Notes under the pieces: model-generated | Databases searched by the model: none | Seen by the model: the letters and a program-made list of their open reading frames with translations, nothing else | What the model was told of the DNA's origin: nothing | Position numbers and translations under genes: made by a program | DNA from: Nitrospira sp. | Lineage (GTDB): Bacteria > Nitrospirota > Thermodesulfovibrionia > UBA6902 | Length of the DNA stretch: 33,097 nt | Direction: 5' to 3' | Assembly (NCBI GenBank): GCA_016784355.1 | Contig: JADHUV010000031.1 | Location: 1 to 33,097 of the forward strand | Shown: piece after piece, positions 16,730 through 27,308 of the stretch | How positions within the stretch are numbered: position 1 is the stretch's first letter | How the letters are laid out: every line of letters starts with the position of its first letter

Positions 16730-19051
16730 TCACTTGGCTAACTTAAGTAATTCCTCATATTCATCTTCATATTCATCGGGATTGAGTTTTGCTGCTGTAG
16801 CTGCCTCGTCTCTAGCTCTTGAGATAAGCCCTGCCCCGGCATAGCTTTTTGCGATCTGAAAATGCAGCCATGCTCTATCACGAATCTTTCCTTTGTGCGT
16901 ATCTTCCGACAACATCACAACAAGAGCCTTTTCATAATAATTAACAGCTTCAAGATAGCTATTAACCTGCATATATGAGTGCGCCAATAAAATCAATTCA
17001 TCAATTGTAATCGACGGTTTTTTCCCGGAAGCAATCTCAGGATCTGTATTGCTGCGAATCTCAACAACCTTCTCAAGCGTAGCAACTACTTCCGCGTTTC
17101 TACCGGTAAATATAGATGCTAATGCCTTTTTGAACTGCATAGCATCATTACTATCGTCAGGCGAAACAAGACGTGTAACGATATCATAGGCCTTATCATA
17201 TTCTTTTTTTAATATATGAACATCGGCCTGCATCAGGTATAATTTTTCAAACCGAGGATTAATCTGAAGCCCTCTTTGAATCAATGTCTCCAATAAAGGA
17301 ATAACAGAAGGCTCAAACCTTGCAATATTAATATAAAAATTAATTGCAAATTGCAGCCGTTCAAGGTCGTATGAACTTTGCCCAACTTCTACCTGCAATT
17401 CTTTCGCAGAAAACTCAACAAACTTAACTGCTCCCTCCAGCTCAAATGCCTTATTACTAATGACCGAATTGCTTACATCGCCCATGTTACGCCTGATCGC
17501 ACTATTAGCAAAAGTATTATACGACAACATCTCTCGAAAGTACTCCTGAAGTGTAGGAAATGAAGGGTCATCCAGGTTAGAAGCATTAAGCTTATTCAAC
17601 ATGCGTGCAGCAACTATTGGCTTATAATTGAAGTAATAAAGACTCAGTACACTAATCAACATTACCATGACTGCCAATACAGATTTAGTCCCTGCTGAAT
17701 TTAAGCCCTTCTCCCCGGATTCCCGGCCTTCAGAATCCGAAATCTCCGCAAAATTACCGACAGTATCAGTATATGCCAGCAATGCAATCAACGGCAAATA
17801 TGTATTAATCGTATCAAAGCTAAACATGTTATGAATTATATAAGCAATCAGTCCTGAGAGGATAAGATGATATTCTAACTTTCTTATTTTCCCATCTCTA
17901 AAAGCCCTGTATGCGGCAGCGATAGCGGTAAACAGCACAGCAAAATATCCCAATACTCCAAATACACCGGCACTAAGCGCCCATTCAAGCATAATATTAT
18001 GCGCCCGGTCCATCCTCCATTGCGGGTCTGATTCGGCCGGCAGATATGCCACAGAATGCACTGCAACAAAATTATCCTGTCCCCACCCTAATAATGGTCT
18101 GACCTTCACTGCATCCCAGGACAACTTCCACCCGCTTAACCTCCCGGCAATCGCAGTATCTTCAGAAGGATTATTAAGCATACGGCTAAAACGCTGCACC
18201 GTCTCATGCTCCAGCACGTCCTCAGCCATGTCAGATACAGAGAAAAGCAACCCTGCTGCTATGACAACTACGAGAAAAATAGCCGCATAATTCCTGAGTC
18301 GACTCCCTATATGTTCCAGAACCTTCGGCAGACTAAGAAGCCCTAAAAAACAAAAACCAGCGGCAATGCCTATTATTGCAGCACGATTGCCAGTCATATA
18401 AATTACTATAATCATTGAAGCTAATCCGGCACCTACCAGGTATTTCAATGCTGCATTCCTTAAATGAGACCATAAAATAATGCAGATGATAACGGCCATC
18501 AGCAGGTAAGACGCAAAAAAAGACGGATTACCCAGATCACCATATATACGATCGCCAAATTCTTGCCTGAAAACCCTCGCCTCCATGCCGGTCTTCTGAA
18601 GGAAAACAGCATAAAAACACTCCATCAGGGCTACTGCAACTATAAAAGCAAAATAAACATTCCAAACCTTTCTACTCATAAATGCTGATTTCACCATAAA
18701 GAAAAAAAACATTAAATGAATAATAGTAATATACCCTTCCATACGCTCAAAATTTGACCAAAAACTTTTATAGGGATCAACACCGTTTAAATTAGCTATC
18801 CCTGTAATAAATACAAAACAAAGCAGTGCTATAACTACCGGACTTACATCGGGTCTATACTTCCTGTTAATTGTCATTAGCATTACCCATGGCACCAGGG
18901 CAATTTCAATAATTATTCGAAAGGCAAAGTTTTTCCCGGACACATACGGAAACAGCAGTGAGTTTTCGACATATAATGGAAGCAAAGGAATCATAAAAAG
19001 CAGAAGCTTTAATGACAAAAGTAAAAAATTTTCAATTTTAAGTGTATTCAT
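16730..19051 (-). CDS. O-antigen ligase/polymerase-like protein with TPR tail
   Basis: The protein is 773 residues. The first 460 or so hold about a dozen membrane segments with the Wzy_C/WaaL-type region: NRAAIIGIAAGFCFLGLLSL, then a long periplasmic loop with IAGRLSGWKLSWDAVKVRPL, LGWGQDNF and RAHNIMLEWALSAGVFGVLG. The RAHN motif is the usual conserved His/Arg region of O-antigen ligases. After the last membrane segment (near 470) the soluble tail carries TPR-like helices (QINPRFEKLYLMQADVHILK, SYLEAVNYYEKALVVM, AKSYAGAGLISRARDEAATA). Such proteins join or polymerise undecaprenyl-linked glycans on the periplasmic side of the inner membrane. It follows the last sulfatase-like gene by 72 bases, consistent with co-transcription. 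Confidence 0.87.
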   Translation of the reverse strand: MNTLKIENFLLLSLKLLLFMIPLLPLYVENSLLFPYVSGKNFAFRIIIEIALVPWVMLMTINRKYRPDVSPVVIALLCFVFITGIANLNGVDPYKSFWSNFERMEGYITIIHLMFFFFMVKSAFMSRKVWNVYFAFIVAVALMECFYAVFLQKTGMEARVFRQEFGDRIYGDLGNPSFFASYLLMAVIICIILWSHLRNAALKYLVGAGLASMIIVIYMTGNRAAIIGIAAGFCFLGLLSLPKVLEHIGSRLRNYAAIFLVVVIAAGLLFSVSDMAEDVLEHETVQRFSRMLNNPSEDTAIAGRLSGWKLSWDAVKVRPLLGWGQDNFVAVHSVAYLPAESDPQWRMDRAHNIMLEWALSAGVFGVLGYFAVLFTAIAAAYRAFRDGKIRKLEYHLILSGLIAYIIHNMFSFDTINTYLPLIALLAYTDTVGNFAEISDSEGRESGEKGLNSAGTKSVLAVMVMLISVLSLYYFNYKPIVAARMLNKLNASNLDDPSFPTLQEYFREMLSYNTFANSAIRRNMGDVSNSVISNKAFELEGAVKFVEFSAKELQVEVGQSSYDLERLQFAINFYINIARFEPSVIPLLETLIQRGLQINPRFEKLYLMQADVHILKKEYDKAYDIVTRLVSPDDSNDAMQFKKALASIFTGRNAEVVATLEKVVEIRSNTDPEIASGKKPSITIDELILLAHSYMQVNSYLEAVNYYEKALVVMLSEDTHKGKIRDRAWLHFQIAKSYAGAGLISRARDEAATAAKLNPDEYEDEYEELLKLAK

Positions 19052-19123
19052 ATAGTAAGAAAAAAGAGGACTGACAAATTCAAATAGAGATATAATTACC
19101 CCGGCAGCAGAATCAACCGGTCA

Positions 19124-21151
19124 TCAGTCAGTGTGCAATATGCGCTCATTTGCATTTGTCAGATTAGCCTGAATAATAGACAACATACGCTGCCCGGTCT
19201 CCTGATCACTATGAAAAAGATCTTTCATTTCATCAGGATCATCTGCAAGATTAAAAAGAATAGACTCTTTTTTATCAAGAAAATAGATCAATTTATAATC
19301 CCCCTCCCATAATGCTATAGTTCCCCGGGTAACAGGGTCTCCAATTCGACTCGAACTTCTTTCCAGGTTCATTGCAAAAACCCCGCCTTGCCTGTTGATT
19401 GAATCTCCCCTTAAAAGAGGTTGAAGTGAAACGCCCTCCATCCATTCCGGCACTTCAGTTCCGGCAATGCTTACTATCGTGGCAGGTATATCAATCTGTT
19501 CGACCAGCGTATCAATAACAACCCCTCGAGTCTGACCTGGTTCCTTTATTATGAGCGGGATATTTGTGACCTGTTCATACATCTTCTCTCCACCATGCAT
19601 TATGTAATCATGTTCAAAACTTTCGCCATGATCTGCGGATATTATAATAACGGTATTGTCAAGAATCTTGCGGCGGGATAATTCTGATATAAATATTTCA
19701 AACTGGGCATCGGTATATTTTATAAACTCATCATATCTGTACCGCAGGCTTTCTACAATTGGTTGCACTTTAGGAGTAAATTTCCCTTTCTTTTCAAGCG
19801 CTTCAAAAATTTCATTAAAAGCAGTTTGCTGACTTTTAAATGTTGAGTACTTCCCATCTGCATCTAAACTGCCGAGAAACGGCTTTGGCGGAAGGTATGG
19901 ATCATGAGGAGGGAATACATGAATCCATGCAAAAAAAGGCCCTGGAACCCCCTTATCCATAACCTCGATAAACTTCGCAAAAGTCTTTTCAACAGGCACA
20001 GATGTATAATTAAAATCACTAATCATTTGCTTCATTCTTCTGACAATAAATGTATCTGTCTTAATAATCCAGTCCTGAAAATTTATACGATCTCCGAACA
20101 TACTGTATAGCATGAGATCAAGCTTTCCAAACTTAGAGTTATTCCATCCAAAAAAAGATCTGGGCTCAACAAATTCTGCGGCATTAGGATCATAATCAAA
20201 ACTATTTGAAACCCCAAGTTTTTTGACTGATGCCAGCGAATTTACAACAAAGGCCATATTATAATATCCATTTTTTTTGAGAATAAGCGGCATACTTTCA
20301 GTACTGCTTTTATAAGGATTCGTCGCCCTAATATGATACATACGGTGTGACCATACACGCTTACCCGTAACTATGCTGGCCGTAGTAGGTGTTGTATAAT
20401 TGCTGGCTGCCTGGGCCCGTGTAAAGACGGATGCATTCTCGGCCCATTTTTTCATAAACGGCGTAGTATCACGAGCATATCCATATAAAGACATATCTCT
20501 TGCCGTTAAGGTATCAAATGTCAACAAAATAATATTCGGTCTCTCTGCATCAGACACATTAGAATCAGCAATAATTTTAACAGGCTCAGGCTGCAACCAG
20601 GTATAAAAGCCTACTAAGGGCACTGCGATAATTATCCAGATCCCGAATATCCACAATAATGGGGAAATCGAACTCGATATTAACTGTACCAGCTTACATA
20701 ATACAGTCCTGAGAAGGAAGGAAAAAACAATGGACACTGTAAATACCGCAAACAGCATTGCAGCCTTTACAGCAAGAGGAGTTGCCGGCATATCAAAAAA
20801 GTGTCTTTTAATATATAAAACAACAAATGACAGCACAATAAATACAATATAAAAACCTATAATATTATCATTACTTATACCTCGTACTAATTTCCCTGCA
20901 ATTACCCTGACTGCTGCAATTGGAAACCAAACAAGCACTGATATAATCATGGCTACCAAGGCCCACAACAGAGATACAAGCGCAACGGTTGGCAGAAAAT
21001 CCATAAAAGATGCATACATGCTGAAACCGTCCCAGCGATGAAATACTTCTCTCAGACAATAAAGGCATATAAAAGTAAAAACTATCTGAAATATCGATAG
21101 CAACAAGCTCGTCTTCTTAATCGATCCGTCTTCATATAATTCTTTATTCAT
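19124..21151 (-). CDS. Membrane sulfatase-fold enzyme, copy 1 (Thr at nucleophile site)
   Basis: Last of five tandem paralogues in transcription order, 675 residues. Five N-terminal membrane segments (about 14-35, 52-80, 95-115, 127-150, 162-185) include the shared HRWDGFSMY signature after the first. The periplasmic sulfatase/alkaline-phosphatase domain starts near 205. Metal and active-site candidates are D213 (LLTFDTLTARD), T253 (NYTTPTTASIVTGK), H416 (VFPPHDPYLPP), D507-H508 (SADHGESFEH) and H519. The Cys/Ser of the sulfatase CxPxR motif is T253 and its Arg is T257, so formylglycine chemistry is ruled out for this site. The topology resembles LtaS and EptA, which transfer phosphoglycerol or phosphoethanolamine. 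The acceptor is unknown, perhaps the glycan of the adjacent ligase. Confidence 0.85.
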   Translation of the reverse strand: MNKELYEDGSIKKTSLLLSIFQIVFTFICLYCLREVFHRWDGFSMYASFMDFLPTVALVSLLWALVAMIISVLVWFPIAAVRVIAGKLVRGISNDNIIGFYIVFIVLSFVVLYIKRHFFDMPATPLAVKAAMLFAVFTVSIVFSFLLRTVLCKLVQLISSSISPLLWIFGIWIIIAVPLVGFYTWLQPEPVKIIADSNVSDAERPNIILLTFDTLTARDMSLYGYARDTTPFMKKWAENASVFTRAQAASNYTTPTTASIVTGKRVWSHRMYHIRATNPYKSSTESMPLILKKNGYYNMAFVVNSLASVKKLGVSNSFDYDPNAAEFVEPRSFFGWNNSKFGKLDLMLYSMFGDRINFQDWIIKTDTFIVRRMKQMISDFNYTSVPVEKTFAKFIEVMDKGVPGPFFAWIHVFPPHDPYLPPKPFLGSLDADGKYSTFKSQQTAFNEIFEALEKKGKFTPKVQPIVESLRYRYDEFIKYTDAQFEIFISELSRRKILDNTVIIISADHGESFEHDYIMHGGEKMYEQVTNIPLIIKEPGQTRGVVIDTLVEQIDIPATIVSIAGTEVPEWMEGVSLQPLLRGDSINRQGGVFAMNLERSSSRIGDPVTRGTIALWEGDYKLIYFLDKKESILFNLADDPDEMKDLFHSDQETGQRMLSIIQANLTNANERILHTD

Positions 21152-21199
21152 AAATTTACAATTCCTAATGCTTTCTTGTCACCTGATGCCACGCCGTGA

Positions 21200-23194
21200 C
21201 TATTTATTATTTTTTAAACCCGCTTCAAAAGCAATGCGCTTATTAGCCTCAGCCAGTTGTTTTTTAATCACACTGAGCAATCTGCCGGTAGTCACTTCAT
21301 CCTCGCCAGAAATATCATTCATCTCATCAGGATCAATATTAAGATTAAAAAGCTCCGAACGATCCTGAGAAACATAGTAAATCAATTTGTACTCACCCTC
21401 CCAGACGGCTATCTTGCCCTTTGTAATCTGATAACCTCTCCCGCGATTTGCTTCAAGTGCCATCGAAATAACAGAACGCGGCTCAACTGCCTCACCTCTC
21501 ATGAATGGAGACAGTGACTGACCTTCCATCCATTCCGGAATTTCGATACCTGCAAGATCGGCAATTGTTGAAGTAATGTCCACCTGCTCTACGTGGTTGT
21601 GCACAATCAATCCCTGCTTCTGCCCTGGGGCTTTAATGATCATTGGTATGTGAACCTCAGGCTCATAAAGAGTTGCACCATGGCCTATTTTCACATGTTC
21701 AAAACTCTCACCATGATCTGAGGAAAGCATAATAAATGTATTGTCATCGGCTCCGCGCTTTTCCAGCTCCCCGATAAACTTTTCAAACCTGTCATCGCAG
21801 TATCTGATAAATTCATCATACCTGGCCCTTAACCTGTCGACATCCTGCTGCACATCATCAGGATACTTGCCTTGTTTTATATACCCGTACGAACCAAGTC
21901 TGGCACGGAGCTGACTTTGAAATGTCCTGAGCTCAGGCGAGGAATCATACATACCCATAAACGGCTCTGACGCCAGATATGGCTCATGAGGAGGATACAA
22001 ATGAATCCAGGCAAAATAAGGCTCCGGCAATCCAGAATCTAAAAAAGACAAAAAACTATTCAAGGTTTTTTCCGCAGGCACCTGAGTATCTGTTATATTT
22101 TTTGATACTGCATTAACCAGCTTATAAGTAATAAAGTCCTCCCTGATAATCCAGTCATAAAGCAGTATATTCTTTGCAAACATATCGTAAAGAAAAACAT
22201 CTATTTTCTTAAACAGGGAGTTCGTCATACTGAATTTTGTAACCAGAGGAGCGATATCATAACCATCTGATATGCCCAGATTATCAACTGCAGCAAAGTT
22301 ATTGGCAACAAGCGCCAAGGTATAGTATCCACTTTTTTTCAGCATAAGAGGAAGATTCTCAGTCGCTGCTTTGTCTGGTTTTGAGCCGTGCGGATGATAC
22401 AACTGATGTGTCCATAATTTCTTACCAGTCATTAGACTGGCCGTTGTTGGGGATGTATAGTTACTCTCTGAAACCATATGTTTAAACAAGGTGGCATTTT
22501 CAGACCACTCCTTTAAAAACGGCGTGGTGTCTCTATCATAGCCATATACAGACATATCTTTAGATGTAAGCGCATCAAATGTGACCAGAATAATATTCGG
22601 CCTGTCTTTGTTTCCTATTGACTGCACCTTCTCTTCTGAAACAACAGGAATACCAGGAGAAACATTCAGCCAGTTCTGATAAATAACAACTGGGAATGAA
22701 ATTACAAAGATAAACCCAAACAGCCATACTGCCGGGCTAAGACTTTCATTAAGACCCTTAAGCAGTTGAGCTCCCCTGTTCCTTAAAATATACGCAAACA
22801 AAAAAGAAATCAGTGCAATTACAAGTACGATATACTGTTTATACGCATGAAGCTTATCCAGATTCACCGGCTGATAGTTTCTACCTGCCCACAAAGCCAG
22901 TGTCAATATAATAAAACTACCGAACATAACCAGTATATGATCAGGCGCAATTTTTAAGCCCATCAGGTTCAGAAGTCTTGTACTCAGTATTATTAATCCC
23001 CATAACAGGAACGTAACAATTGCAGAGACCGCTGTCCAGATAATGGTTACCAACGCAACTGCAGGAATGAAATCCTGAAAAGATGCATAATAGCTAAACC
23101 CGTCCCATCTATAAAATGCGTCTCCCATCAAATAGCAGCAAAAAACTACGTATACGATGCGAAACAGGCGCCAATATGACAGTGCTGATGTCAT
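21200..23194 (-). CDS. Membrane sulfatase-fold enzyme, copy 2
   Basis: 664 residues from the ATG at 23194, which has a strong AAGGAGG site. A TTG start at 23212 is rejected because it would overlap that ribosome binding site. N-terminal membrane helices carry YRWDGFSYY. The catalytic domain has VTFDALTSKDMSVYGYDRDT (D207), NYTSPTTASLMTGKK (T247 at the nucleophile position), LYPPHEPYL and SSDHGESFEHVKIGHG. The motif is T-S-P-T-T, without the sulfatase Cys or Arg. Compared with its neighbours, the segment after the DHGE motif is the most divergent (KIGHGATLYEPEVHIPMI instead of HGGxxxYEQVT). It is separated from copy 1 by 48 bases. Confidence 0.85.
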   Translation of the reverse strand: MTSALSYWRLFRIVYVVFCCYLMGDAFYRWDGFSYYASFQDFIPAVALVTIIWTAVSAIVTFLLWGLIILSTRLLNLMGLKIAPDHILVMFGSFIILTLALWAGRNYQPVNLDKLHAYKQYIVLVIALISFLFAYILRNRGAQLLKGLNESLSPAVWLFGFIFVISFPVVIYQNWLNVSPGIPVVSEEKVQSIGNKDRPNIILVTFDALTSKDMSVYGYDRDTTPFLKEWSENATLFKHMVSESNYTSPTTASLMTGKKLWTHQLYHPHGSKPDKAATENLPLMLKKSGYYTLALVANNFAAVDNLGISDGYDIAPLVTKFSMTNSLFKKIDVFLYDMFAKNILLYDWIIREDFITYKLVNAVSKNITDTQVPAEKTLNSFLSFLDSGLPEPYFAWIHLYPPHEPYLASEPFMGMYDSSPELRTFQSQLRARLGSYGYIKQGKYPDDVQQDVDRLRARYDEFIRYCDDRFEKFIGELEKRGADDNTFIMLSSDHGESFEHVKIGHGATLYEPEVHIPMIIKAPGQKQGLIVHNHVEQVDITSTIADLAGIEIPEWMEGQSLSPFMRGEAVEPRSVISMALEANRGRGYQITKGKIAVWEGEYKLIYYVSQDRSELFNLNIDPDEMNDISGEDEVTTGRLLSVIKKQLAEANKRIAFEAGLKNNK

Positions 23195-23268
23195 TAAATA
23201 GTCCTCCTTCAATTAAATAGCGAAATAATCCGGACAATCATCTGATTGCTACACACTGAATATCCCAG

Positions 23269-25248
23269 TTATTTCGCAGAAAGTCGATTTTCATTTACCT
23301 CGTTAAGGGCCTGCATTATTAATGAGTATAGTTTCTGTCTGACTTCAGGCTCTTTCTCAGAAAGCTCAACCACTTCTCCCGGGTCTTCCGCAAGATTGAA
23401 AAGCATGGATTTATCTTCTTCCAGAAAGTGAATAAGTTTATAATCACCATCCCAGACAGCTATTGTACCATTCTCAACCTTATGATCCCGACTCATGTTC
23501 TTCTCGAGGTTCATGGCAAAAGCCGGGCGTGACGGAAGACTTTCACCCCTGATCAGTGGCACCACAGAACGTGCCTCCATCCAGGTGGGAACAGTAATTC
23601 CGGCAAACTCCAATATTGTTGCTGGAATATCCATTTGCTCAACAATGTCATTGACGATCTTCCCATCAACCTGACCAGGTTCCTTTATAATAAGAGGCAC
23701 ATGTGTCACCTGTTCGTACATGTGCTTGCCGGCATGAGTTATATAATTATGCTCAAAACTCTCCCCGTGATCTGAAGTAAAGATAATAATAGTGTTATCT
23801 AGCTCACCTCTTTGATCAAGTTCATTGATAAAATTTTTAAACTGATCATCACAATATCTTATAAACTCATCATAGCGCGCTCTCAGCAGATCTATTTTTT
23901 GCGCAACATGTTTTTCCTTATCCCTGTTAAGAAATTCAGCTATCATGGATAGTCCGATTTTCTGTTCATTAAATGTCCTCATTTCATCAGACGGATCAAA
24001 CATACCCATATAAGGCTCAGGGGACAGGTAATATGCATGAGGCGGGAATAGGTGAACATATGCGAAATAAGGCGCATCACTTTTTTTCTTAAGATCGGAG
24101 AAGAAAACCTCAAAAACACTTTCTGCAGGGAATCGCGTATTTTTAAAATCCTGTGATATCTTTCCCATTATCTGAGTGAAAAAAGTGTCTCCCTTGAATA
24201 TCCAGTTATACATCCGCAGATTTTCACCAAACATACTATATAAAGCAAATCTGATACTATCCCTGATTGATTGAGATCGTCCGAATTCCATGGGATTGGG
24301 AATAATATCAAACTCATCTCCCAATCCAAGAATTTTGATTGAGGCAGCATCATTTGCTATATAGGCCCTGGTACTATATCCATTCTCTCTCAGCAGTCGG
24401 GGGAGATTTCTATCCTCACTATCCTTTGGAATAGCTCCGCGTATGTGATAGGTCTGATGCGTCCATAGTCGCTTACCAGTCATCAGACTTGCAACAGCTG
24501 GTGTTGTAAGATTACTTTCTGCTTCATGCCTTGAAAATACGGTGGCCTGCCGACCCCACTCCTTTAAAAAGGGGGTTGTATCCCTCTCATAGCCATAAAG
24601 AGACATGTCTCTGGCAGTCAGGGTATCAAATAAAATCAGGATAATATTAGGCCTGGTCCCAGTAGAGGATACGCGTGATACATCCCCGTTATGATCAACG
24701 CGATGTTCATTGCTGATCGTAAGGTTATACCCGGTAAATACTATAGAAACAACCAGCCATATTCCGGCAATCCACACTAAAGGAGTAAGCCTGTCCTGTA
24801 TAAACTTAACTGTACTGGCAGCCATGAGCGGAAATTTTTTCACAATTAAAGCGCATAAAACTGCCACTCCGGTAAAAACACCTATTTTCAGAGCAAGAGT
24901 AGTCTGAATATCAACACCTACAAGCCTTTTCAACATCCATACGCCATAGCCAATAATTACAAAGTTAATAGCAAACATAATCAGCTGTTCAGGAGACAAG
25001 GGACTGTCAATCTTCCTGGAGATGACCTGCATAATCCGCAGCGGGAGCCAGACTGCTAGTGAGCCGGCAAGCGCGGTAATGGCCCAGATCAAAGTAACAA
25101 GCGAAAGGTTAGGTAAAAAATCTGTAATTGTAGCATAAAACCTAAACCCGTCCCATCTGAAAAATGCATCCTTTAACAGGTACAGCATAAAGCAAACAAA
25201 AATGATCCTGAATATACTGCTGTATCTCAGTTTATTTCCTTTTTTCAA
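23269..25248 (-). CDS. Membrane sulfatase-fold enzyme, copy 3
   Basis: 659 residues with a TTG start at 25248 preceded by AAGGAATG at good spacing. An ATG seven bases further upstream is in another frame. The N-terminal membrane region has FRWDGFRFY. The catalytic domain has LILFDTLTARDMSLYGYERD (D208), ESNLTTPAVASLMTGKR (T248), LFPPHAYYLSPEP and TSDHGESFEHNYITHAGKHM. The nucleophile motif is T-T-P-A-V; Cys, Ser and Arg of FGly sulfatases are all absent. The His-Ala-Gly at the final metal site replaces the His-Gly-Gly of copies 1 and 4. It follows copy 4 by 29 bases. Confidence 0.85.
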   Translation of the reverse strand: MKKGNKLRYSSIFRIIFVCFMLYLLKDAFFRWDGFRFYATITDFLPNLSLVTLIWAITALAGSLAVWLPLRIMQVISRKIDSPLSPEQLIMFAINFVIIGYGVWMLKRLVGVDIQTTLALKIGVFTGVAVLCALIVKKFPLMAASTVKFIQDRLTPLVWIAGIWLVVSIVFTGYNLTISNEHRVDHNGDVSRVSSTGTRPNIILILFDTLTARDMSLYGYERDTTPFLKEWGRQATVFSRHEAESNLTTPAVASLMTGKRLWTHQTYHIRGAIPKDSEDRNLPRLLRENGYSTRAYIANDAASIKILGLGDEFDIIPNPMEFGRSQSIRDSIRFALYSMFGENLRMYNWIFKGDTFFTQIMGKISQDFKNTRFPAESVFEVFFSDLKKKSDAPYFAYVHLFPPHAYYLSPEPYMGMFDPSDEMRTFNEQKIGLSMIAEFLNRDKEKHVAQKIDLLRARYDEFIRYCDDQFKNFINELDQRGELDNTIIIFTSDHGESFEHNYITHAGKHMYEQVTHVPLIIKEPGQVDGKIVNDIVEQMDIPATILEFAGITVPTWMEARSVVPLIRGESLPSRPAFAMNLEKNMSRDHKVENGTIAVWDGDYKLIHFLEEDKSMLFNLAEDPGEVVELSEKEPEVRQKLYSLIMQALNEVNENRLSAK

Positions 25249-25277
25249 TTTTCATTCCTTTTTTCATTTCCATATCT

Positions 25278-27260
25278 CTAATCAATGTTGTAAGACATGT
25301 TTATATTTTTCACATTTTCCATGATCAAGCCTTTCAATCGTTCTGCAACCGCAGGATATGTTTCAATCAGATTCACTGACTCATCAGGATCCGACTTAAT
25401 ATTAAACAGCAGCGACAGGTCTAACTCTAAATAATATATCAACTTATAATCATTTTCCCAAACAGCAACAGTTCCCTTTGTAATATCCGTCCCCCTCCGG
25501 TTATTTTCCAAAGCCATGGAAAAGGCTGGTCTCGAGGGGCGTGACTCTCCCTTCATGAGGCCATATAAAGAACGACCTTCCATCCACTCCGGAGCCTCTA
25601 TTCCTGCCATATCAAGAATAGTCGCGGGAAGATCAATTTGCTCAACAACTCCGTTTATTACACTGCCCACAGCCTGCCCTGGGTGCTTTATTATAAGCGG
25701 CAGATGGGTGACCTGTTCGTAAAGGTGTTCCCCACCATGCTCAATATACCCATGCTCAAAACTCTCACCATGGTCTGAAGTGAAAACAATGATAGTATCT
25801 TTACTCTGACTCGTCTTCATAAATTCAGCAATAAAGTTCTCAAATTGAGCATCGGAATATCTGATAAACTCATCATATCTGGAGCGCAGTACATCGGCTG
25901 CAGCCTGTACATCAGGCGGGAAATCTTCCATCCCGATATATTCAAAAATTCCATACAACGCCTCTTTCTGCTGTTTAAACGTAATCATCTCGTCACTACT
26001 ATCAAACATCTGCCGGTAAGGGGCAGGTGCAAGGTATGGATAATGCGGCGGGAAAACCTGTATCCAGGCAAAGAAGGGTCCGGGGGGATTTTTATCCAGC
26101 ACATCAAAAAATTTTCTGAATGTGATATCAGGAGCTACGGTCGTTTCGGATAAATTACGGGAAAACAAATCAATCAGCTTATCCAGAATAAAGTCCTCCT
26201 TCACAATCCAGTCATACAATTCGATCCTATCAAGAAAAAATCTCTTCAGAAAATTGTCCAACACCCCGAAATTCCATCCTACAAATGAAGCCGGGCGACT
26301 AAATTCACTTGAAACCGGAGCAATATCAAAACTCTTCTCCATACCTAGTCTGCTGGCTGAGGCTGCAGCATTAGCTACAAACGACATATTAAAATAGCCA
26401 TTTGCCTTCAGCACCGCCGGCAGACTCTCCACAGCGCCATTAACTGGCCCGGCACCGTGTACATGGAATGCCCTATGAGTCCAGAGGCGTTTCCCCGTCA
26501 TCATACTTGCCATCGTTGGGGTTGTATAATTATTTTCAGCCTCAAGCTGTTGAAAAACAGTGGCCTTACTTGCCCATTTCTGCAGAAAGGGTGTCGTCGG
26601 TCTTTCATAACCGTAAAGAGACATATCTCGGGCTGTCAGCGTATCAAAGACCACCAGCAATATATTCGGTCTGGCCTGCTGCCCCGTAATTATTTTCACC
26701 TCACCAGGACTGGGCTCATCACTCATCTGCCATCTCGCATTTAAAGCAACGAGCGGTACAGACAATAAGAATGATATCCCGAACAGCCATACCAAAGGTG
26801 TTATCCTTGCATGCAGAACATCACAGATACTGACGGCAGACCGGCTGAACGCCCTAGTAATGAGTGCAGATGCCGTCACTACCACAAACACCGTGACCAA
26901 CTTAATTTCGATAGTGGTAGTCAGAAAAGGAAACATCTTTCTTTTCATAACCCATGCAGCTGAAAACAGCGAAACAAATAAGATTATCCAGATCAGTACA
27001 TGCTCAAACTGAACCTCTCTGCCGGCACGAATACTTAACCACCTTACGACCTTTATGCCTGCCAAGGTCAAAAAAGAGACTGCAAAGGCTAAAAGAGTCC
27101 ATATAATGGTAATCAGTGCAACTCCAGGGATAAACTCCCCAATGGTGCCGTAATAACTGAATCCGTCCCACCTGAAAAAAACGTCTTTAAGAAGGTATAG
27201 AGAAAACATTACGAATAAGATTCGAAAAATTCCCCATAAATTATTATAAGTGGAAGCCAT
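25278..27260 (-). CDS. Membrane sulfatase-fold enzyme, copy 4
   Basis: 660 residues, ATG with an AAAGG ribosome binding site. Five membrane segments contain FRWDGFSYY. The catalytic domain has VVFDTLTARDMSLYGYERPT, NNYTTPTMASMMTGKR (T246 at the nucleophile position), VFPPHYPYLAPAP and TSDHGESFEHGYIEHGGEHL. The motif is T-T-P-T-M. The C-terminal part shares VEQIDLPATILDMAGIEAPE with its neighbours, followed by the conserved TVAVWENDYKLIYYLELD segment. Gaps of 48 bases to copy 5 and 29 bases to copy 3 point to one transcript. Confidence 0.85.
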   Translation of the reverse strand: MASTYNNLWGIFRILFVMFSLYLLKDVFFRWDGFSYYGTIGEFIPGVALITIIWTLLAFAVSFLTLAGIKVVRWLSIRAGREVQFEHVLIWIILFVSLFSAAWVMKRKMFPFLTTTIEIKLVTVFVVVTASALITRAFSRSAVSICDVLHARITPLVWLFGISFLLSVPLVALNARWQMSDEPSPGEVKIITGQQARPNILLVVFDTLTARDMSLYGYERPTTPFLQKWASKATVFQQLEAENNYTTPTMASMMTGKRLWTHRAFHVHGAGPVNGAVESLPAVLKANGYFNMSFVANAAASASRLGMEKSFDIAPVSSEFSRPASFVGWNFGVLDNFLKRFFLDRIELYDWIVKEDFILDKLIDLFSRNLSETTVAPDITFRKFFDVLDKNPPGPFFAWIQVFPPHYPYLAPAPYRQMFDSSDEMITFKQQKEALYGIFEYIGMEDFPPDVQAAADVLRSRYDEFIRYSDAQFENFIAEFMKTSQSKDTIIVFTSDHGESFEHGYIEHGGEHLYEQVTHLPLIIKHPGQAVGSVINGVVEQIDLPATILDMAGIEAPEWMEGRSLYGLMKGESRPSRPAFSMALENNRRGTDITKGTVAVWENDYKLIYYLELDLSLLFNIKSDPDESVNLIETYPAVAERLKGLIMENVKNINMSYNID

Positions 27261-27308
27261 TAAACACCTTTATCTTAAGTTCAATTAAAGCACATGTTTC
27301 GAATAACA